A stretch of 28,414 bases of DNA, taken from positions 1-28,414 of the forward strand of contig JBFMAV010000057.1 in assembly GCA_040755535.1 (NCBI GenBank). The letters are read 5' to 3'. Positions 24,084 to 28,414 of the stretch are shown here, piece after piece (positions within the stretch are counted from its first letter, which is position 1; every line of letters begins with the position of its first letter). Source of the DNA: Aquabacter sp040755535 (GTDB lineage: Bacteria; Pseudomonadota; Alphaproteobacteria; Rhizobiales; Xanthobacteraceae). The translations under genes were made by a program, and so were the position numbers. The notes beneath the pieces were generated by a model. The model saw only the letters and a program-made list of their open reading frames with translations, was not told where the DNA came from and did not search any database.

Positions 24084-24200
24084 CGGGGCGCGGGTCCTCA
24101 AGCTGAGTGCTCCGGCCACATCCGGCGGGGCGAGTCATGCGTAATGCGTGAACAAAATCGAAAATTATCAATCGTGATCGATCAGTCCTCAGGAGTGCTC
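24084..24200 (+). promoter_or_regulatory. Leader of the RND efflux genes
   Basis: These 117 bases separate the TetR gene from the membrane-fusion protein gene. The second half turns AT-rich (about 24149-24172) and contains the perfect palindrome TGATCGATCA at 24175-24184, which could be part of a regulator site. AGGAG at 24191-24195 is the ribosome-binding site of the next gene. No clear -35/-10 pair was identified. Confidence 0.4.
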
Positions 24201-25304
24201 ATGTCCGCGCTTGGCCCCCTGCCCCGTTACGCCGCGCTTCCGCTGGCTGGATTGCTCGCGGGCTTGCTCTCCGGCTGCGGCAATCCCGCGCCGGCCGAAC
24301 AGGCCGGCCCCCCACCCCGTCCGGTCCAAGTGGTGGAAGCGAAGCTCCAGCCGCTGGAAGCGGACACCACCTTTGTCGGTGTCATTCGCGCCCGAAGGGA
24401 GATCGACCTGTCCTTCCAGGTGGGCGGCAAGGTCAGCCAGCGCCTCGTTGAAGTGGGCGACCGCGTCGCCGCCGGCCAGCCCGTCGCCAAGCTCGACCCC
24501 AAGGATCTCGCGCTGCAACTGGAAAGCGCGGAAGCGGAATTCGCCGCCGCCACCGCCAATTTCAACCAGACCACGGCGGAAGACTCTCGCTACCGCACGT
24601 TGACCCAGCGCGGCTTCGCCTCCAACGCCGATCTCGACCGCAAGAGCGTCGCCAAGGAGGAGGCGGTGGGTCGGCTGGAACGGGCAAAGCGCTCGCTGGA
24701 CCTTTCGCGCAATCAGCGCGCCTATGCCGACCTCGCCGCCGGTGTCGATGGCGTGGTGATCTCCACCTCGGTCGAGCCCGGCCAGGTGGTGACCTCGGGC
24801 CAGACCGTGGTGCGCATCGCTTTGCTCGAAGGCAAGGAGGCCGCTGTCGCGCTGCCCGAAACCGCGCTGGCCGCCGCCCGCGCCGGCACCGCGACGGTAA
24901 CGCTCTGGGCCGATCCCGGCCGCGTCTACCGCGCCCATCTGCGGGAATTGTCACCCCAGGCGGATGCCACCAGCCGCACCTACACGGCCCGCTTCACCCT
25001 GGATGATCCGGACGAGCGGGTCGCATTGGGCATGACCGCCACCGTCACCTTGCGTGCGCCGGGGACCGTGGATGTGGCCCGCCTCCCCCTGTCCGCCGTG
25101 TTCGACCGGGGCGCCGGGCCGCGCGTCTTTGTGGTGGAAGCGGGGACGAACGCGCTTGAGGCACGGCCGGTGCAGATCGCTGGCTACACCTCGGACGAGG
25201 CCCTCATCTCCAGCGGCGTGGCTGCTGGCGACAAGGTGGTCGCCATGGGCGCGCAGACCCTTGAGCCCGGGCGCGCCGTGCGCACCGTGGCCGCCGCGCG
25301 CTGA
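24201..25304 (+). CDS. RND efflux periplasmic adaptor (membrane-fusion protein), lipoprotein
   Basis: This 367-residue adaptor links an RND pump to an outer-membrane channel across the periplasm. The start is ATG 24201, with AGGAG five bases before it; the frame is open back to 24144 but that stretch lacks a signal. The signal peptide ends in a lipobox LSGC with Cys26, so the protein is a lipoprotein anchored to the inner membrane. Order of domains: first half of the lipoyl/barrel-sandwich (VGVIRARREIDLSFQVGGKV), an alpha-helical hairpin at about 95-165 (FAAATANFNQTTAEDSRY, then ASNADLDRKSVAKEEA), second half of the lipoyl domain (DGVVISTSVEPGQVVTSGQ), a beta-barrel and a membrane-proximal domain. 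The stop is 10 bases before the RND permease start. No outer-membrane channel gene is seen in the window. Confidence 0.94.
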   Translation: MSALGPLPRYAALPLAGLLAGLLSGCGNPAPAEQAGPPPRPVQVVEAKLQPLEADTTFVGVIRARREIDLSFQVGGKVSQRLVEVGDRVAAGQPVAKLDPKDLALQLESAEAEFAAATANFNQTTAEDSRYRTLTQRGFASNADLDRKSVAKEEAVGRLERAKRSLDLSRNQRAYADLAAGVDGVVISTSVEPGQVVTSGQTVVRIALLEGKEAAVALPETALAAARAGTATVTLWADPGRVYRAHLRELSPQADATSRTYTARFTLDDPDERVALGMTATVTLRAPGTVDVARLPLSAVFDRGAGPRVFVVEAGTNALEARPVQIAGYTSDEALISSGVAAGDKVVAMGAQTLEPGRAVRTVAAAR

Positions 25305-25314
25305 GGAGGCTCAC

Positions 25315-28300
25315 ATGGGGAGCTTCAACCTGTCCGAATGGGCCATCCGCCATAAGGTGCTGACCCTGTTCGCCATTCTCCTGCTCTCGGCATCGGGGAT
25401 CTATTCCTACTTCAATCTCGGGCGCGCCGAGGATCCCTCCTTCACCATCAAGGTGATGGTGGTCAGCGCGGCCTGGCCCGGCGCCACGGCCGACGAGATG
25501 CAGCAACAGGTGGCCGACCCCATCGAGAAGAAGCTGCAATCCCTGCCGCATCTGGACAAGCTGGAAAGCTATTCGCGCCCCGGTGTGTCCATCATCCAGG
25601 TGGTGCTGCGGGACAATACGCCCGCCAAACAGGTACCCGACCTCTGGTATCAGGTGCGCAAGAAGGTGGGCGACGTGCAGAGCGATCTGCCCAATGGCGT
25701 GCTCGGCCCCTTCTTCGACGACGAATATGGCGACGTCTATTCTGCCCTCTACATCCTGTCCGGCGACAAGGTCGCCCCCGCCGAATTGAAGCGGCAGGCC
25801 GAAGCCATGCGCCAGAAGCTGCTGCGGGTGGAGGATGTGGAAAAGGTGGACCTGATCGGCGAGCGGCCCGAGCGCATCTATATCGAGTTCAGCCACGCCC
25901 GCCTGGCGACGCTCGGCATCACGCCCCAGCAGATTTTCCAGAGCCTCGCCCGCCAGAATGCGGTGGTGGCGGGCGGCGCGGTCGATACCAAAGCGGACCG
26001 CATCAATCTGCGCCTCACCGGCGCCGTCACCGGCGTCGATGCCATCGCGGCGGTGCCCGTGAAGGCGGGGGACGCGGTGTTCCGCCTCGGCGATGTCGCC
26101 ACCGTGCGGCGCGGCTATGAGGATCCCCCCTCCTACATTGTGCGCCAGCATGGGCGCGATGCCATCGGCATCGGCGTGTCCATGTCCTCGGGCGCCAACA
26201 TCATCACGCTGGGCGGGCACCTGAAGACCGCCATGGACGCGGCCATCTCTGAACTGCCGGTGGGCATCGACGTGACGCAGGTCGCGGACCAGCCCCACAT
26301 CGTCGGCGAGTCCGTGGGCGAATTCCTGAAGACCTTCGCGGAAGCCCTGGTGATCGTGCTGGTGGTGAGCTTCCTGTCGCTCGGCTTTCGGACCGGGATC
26401 GTGGTCGCCCTGTCGGTCCCGCTGGTGCTGGCGATCGTCTTCCTCGTCATGTTCGCGGACGGCATGGACCTGCACCGCATCACGCTCGGCGCGCTGATCA
26501 TCGCCCTCGGCTTGCTGGTGGACGACGCCATCATCGCCATCGAGATGATGGTGGTGAAGATGGAGGAAGGCTGGGACCGCGTGAAGGCGGCAAGCTTCGC
26601 CTGGACCTCCACCGCCTTTCCCATGCTCACCGGCACGTTGGTCACCGCCGCCGGCTTTCTGCCGGTGGGCTTCGCCAAATCCTCCTCCGGCGAATATGCC
26701 GGCGGCATTTTCTGGGTGGTGGGCATCGCGCTCATCGCCTCCTGGTTCGTAGCGGTGATCTTCACGCCCTATCTCGGCACGGTGCTGCTGCCGGACTTCA
26801 AGAAGACGGGCGGCCATGGCGGGCACGAAGCCTATGACGGACGGCTCTATCGCGCCTTCCGCCGGGTGCTGGGTGCGTGCCTGCGCCACCGTTTCCTGGT
26901 GCTCGCGGTGACCTTCAGCCTGTTCGGCCTCTCGCTCGCGGGCTTCGGCTTCGTCCAGCAGCAATTCTTCCCAACCTCCACCCGCACCGAGTTGTTCCTG
27001 GAGATGCGGCTGCCCGAGGGCACCTCCATCACCGCGACGCAGGCGACCGCCCGCAAGGCCGAGGCGCTGATCGGCGAGAGCGACCCGGACATCCTGTCCT
27101 CCACCTCCTATATCGGCCAGGGCGCGCCGCGCTTCTGGCTCGGCCTCAACCCGGTGCTGCCCAATCCGAACTTCGCGCAGATCGTCATCGTCACGAAGGA
27201 TGTGGAGGCCCGCGAGCGGGTGAAGGCGCGCCTCGACGCGGCGCTGGCGGAGGGCGCGCTCTCCGAAGCACGGGCGCGCGTCGACCGCTTCGTGTTCGGC
27301 CCGCCGGTCGGCTTCCCGGTGCAGTTCCGCGTGGTCGGACCGGACCCGGCGAAGGTGCGGGACATTGCCGAGAAGGTGCGTCAGGTGATGGCGCGCGATC
27401 CCAGCGTCATCGATCCGCACCTGAATTGGGGCGAGCAGGTCAAGTCCATCACCTTGCAGGTGGACCAGGACCGCGCCCGCGCCATCGGCCTTACGCCGAG
27501 CGATGTGGCGGAGACGCTTCAGACCCTGCTGTCGGGCTACACGGTCACCCAGCATCGGGAAGGCAATCTGCTGATCGATGTGGTGGCGCGTGCCGTGCCC
27601 GAGGAGCGGGTCAACCTGGAGCACCTGCCGAGCCTCACGGTGGCGACGCTGAAGGGCGTGCCCGTGCCGCTCTCCCAGGTGGCCCGCATCGCCTATGGCG
27701 CGGAAGAACCCATCTTCTGGCGGCGCGACCGCGATCTGGTGCTCACCGTGCGCGGTGACGTGAAGGACGGAATTCAGCCGCCCGACGTGACCGCCCGCAT
27801 CCTGCCGCAGCTTGCCGCCCTGAAGGCGAGCCTGCCGCCGGACTATCGCATCGAGATCGGCGGCTCGGTGGAGGAAAGCGCCAAGGCGAACGCGTCGCTC
27901 GCGGCGGTCTTCCCGGTCATGATCATCGTCATGCTCACGCTGCTGATGATCCAGCTCCAGAGCTTCTCGCGGCTCGCCCTTGTGCTGCTGACTGCGCCCC
28001 TCGGCCTCATCGGCGCGACGGCGGCCCTGCTGATCGCGGACAAGCCGTTCGGCTTCGTGGCTCTGCTCGGCCTCATCGCGCTTGCCGGCATGATCATGCG
28101 CAACACGGTCATCCTGGTTGACCAGATCGACCGCGACATCGCGGCCGGCCATGCCCCGGCCGAGGCCATCGTGGACGCGACCCTGCGGCGCACGCGCCCC
28201 GTGGTGCTTACGGCACTGGCCGCCGTGCTGGGCATGATCCCACTGGCGGAAAGCACCTTCTGGGGACCCATGGCCATCACAATCATGGGCGGCCTCGTGG

Positions 28301-28414
28301 TCGCCACCGTTCTCACCCTGCTGGTGGTGCCGGCCATGTATGCCACCATGTTCCGCGTGCGGGTCATGGCCCCGGCCCCGGAGCCGGCACCGCCTCCGCC
28401 GGACTCCGCAGACG
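25315..28414 (+). CDS. RND efflux transporter permease (AcrB-type), 3' end outside window
   Basis: This proton-driven inner-membrane pump reads open from ATG 25315 to the last base, 1033 codons, with no stop; as AcrB-type proteins have about 1030-1050 residues, only the last few codons can be missing. GGAGG at 25305-25309 precedes the start. The N-terminal membrane helix (VLTLFAILLLSASGIYSYF) is followed by GRAEDPSFTIK and WPGATADEMQQQV of the porter domain. The proton-relay pair is Asp403-Asp404 in GLLVDDAIIAIE, equal to AcrB Asp407-Asp408. A second half follows from about residue 520, with LIALAGMIMRNTVILVDQI and RRTRPVVLTALAAVLGMIPL near the end. The C-terminal tail becomes Pro-rich. With the adaptor and TetR gene it forms a regulated efflux unit; the exported compound is unknown. 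A 982-residue opposite frame is a shadow. Confidence 0.96.
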   Translation, partial: MGSFNLSEWAIRHKVLTLFAILLLSASGIYSYFNLGRAEDPSFTIKVMVVSAAWPGATADEMQQQVADPIEKKLQSLPHLDKLESYSRPGVSIIQVVLRDNTPAKQVPDLWYQVRKKVGDVQSDLPNGVLGPFFDDEYGDVYSALYILSGDKVAPAELKRQAEAMRQKLLRVEDVEKVDLIGERPERIYIEFSHARLATLGITPQQIFQSLARQNAVVAGGAVDTKADRINLRLTGAVTGVDAIAAVPVKAGDAVFRLGDVATVRRGYEDPPSYIVRQHGRDAIGIGVSMSSGANIITLGGHLKTAMDAAISELPVGIDVTQVADQPHIVGESVGEFLKTFAEALVIVLVVSFLSLGFRTGIVVALSVPLVLAIVFLVMFADGMDLHRITLGALIIALGLLVDDAIIAIEMMVVKMEEGWDRVKAASFAWTSTAFPMLTGTLVTAAGFLPVGFAKSSSGEYAGGIFWVVGIALIASWFVAVIFTPYLGTVLLPDFKKTGGHGGHEAYDGRLYRAFRRVLGACLRHRFLVLAVTFSLFGLSLAGFGFVQQQFFPTSTRTELFLEMRLPEGTSITATQATARKAEALIGESDPDILSSTSYIGQGAPRFWLGLNPVLPNPNFAQIVIVTKDVEARERVKARLDAALAEGALSEARARVDRFVFGPPVGFPVQFRVVGPDPAKVRDIAEKVRQVMARDPSVIDPHLNWGEQVKSITLQVDQDRARAIGLTPSDVAETLQTLLSGYTVTQHREGNLLIDVVARAVPEERVNLEHLPSLTVATLKGVPVPLSQVARIAYGAEEPIFWRRDRDLVLTVRGDVKDGIQPPDVTARILPQLAALKASLPPDYRIEIGGSVEESAKANASLAAVFPVMIIVMLTLLMIQLQSFSRLALVLLTAPLGLIGATAALLIADKPFGFVALLGLIALAGMIMRNTVILVDQIDRDIAAGHAPAEAIVDATLRRTRPVVLTALAAVLGMIPLAESTFWGPMAITIMGGLVVATVLTLLVVPAMYATMFRVRVMAPAPEPAPPPPDSAD

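Noticed and set aside
24157..24184. A second copy of the TetR operator before the efflux adaptor gene
   Set aside because: Only AATCGT and short ATCG/CGAT fragments are shared; no inverted repeat with the arms and spacing of the 23425-23448 site could be aligned.
25204..28152. A 982-codon minus-strand frame opposite the RND permease
   Set aside because: It is His/Gln/Asp/Glu/Arg-rich without domains. The plus strand encodes a full AcrB-type pump with its proton-relay aspartates.

Overview
The window is GC-rich (roughly two thirds G+C by eye), densely packed DNA from an alphaproteobacterium. The best guess is Hyphomicrobiales, possibly Xanthobacteraceae. The grounds are the codon bias, a four-domain GlnD, a class A penicillin-binding protein with a long basic N-terminal tail, a perfect CtrA-type box (TTAA-N7-TTAAC), and giant glycine-rich autotransporters of a kind seen in this order. 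The genus is not proven. No tRNA, rRNA, CRISPR array, insertion sequence or prophage gene was seen.

Layout. (1) 1-3102, plus strand: the C-terminal part of an acyl-CoA synthetase, an HSDL2-like short-chain dehydrogenase coupled to it by a 1-base overlap, and a periplasmic Leu/Ile/Val-type ABC binding protein. This looks like the end of an acid uptake and catabolism cluster, closed by a large hairpin at 3107-3160. (2) 3184-5517, minus: a bifunctional penicillin-binding protein, divergent from glnD (5710-8568, plus), the PII uridylyltransferase. A CtrA-type box lies between them. (3) 19747 down to 8617, minus: a giant autotransporter of 3187 residues, then a TIGR03032/DUF4915 protein, then a GFA-family zinc protein. 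All three have overlapping stop and start codons. The transcription unit begins in a sharply AT-rich block of about 195 bases. (4) 23207 down to 19943, minus: a complete polar amino acid ABC transporter (binding protein, two permeases, ATPase), mostly joined by 4-base overlaps. (5) 23466-28414, plus: a TetR regulator with a palindromic operator-like site over its promoter, a lipoprotein membrane-fusion protein and an RND efflux permease that runs off the window just before its expected end.

The most interesting object is the autotransporter operon. The passenger has about 37 glycine-rich units built on an A-Q-S-I/V-G5 core. Fifteen consecutive units fall into three five-unit super-repeats of 966, 951 and 957 bases. 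Each of the five phases keeps its own length and its own internal signature, so the tract grew by duplication of a five-unit block. The two coupled downstream genes are uncharacterised in this setting and may form a functional set with the surface protein.
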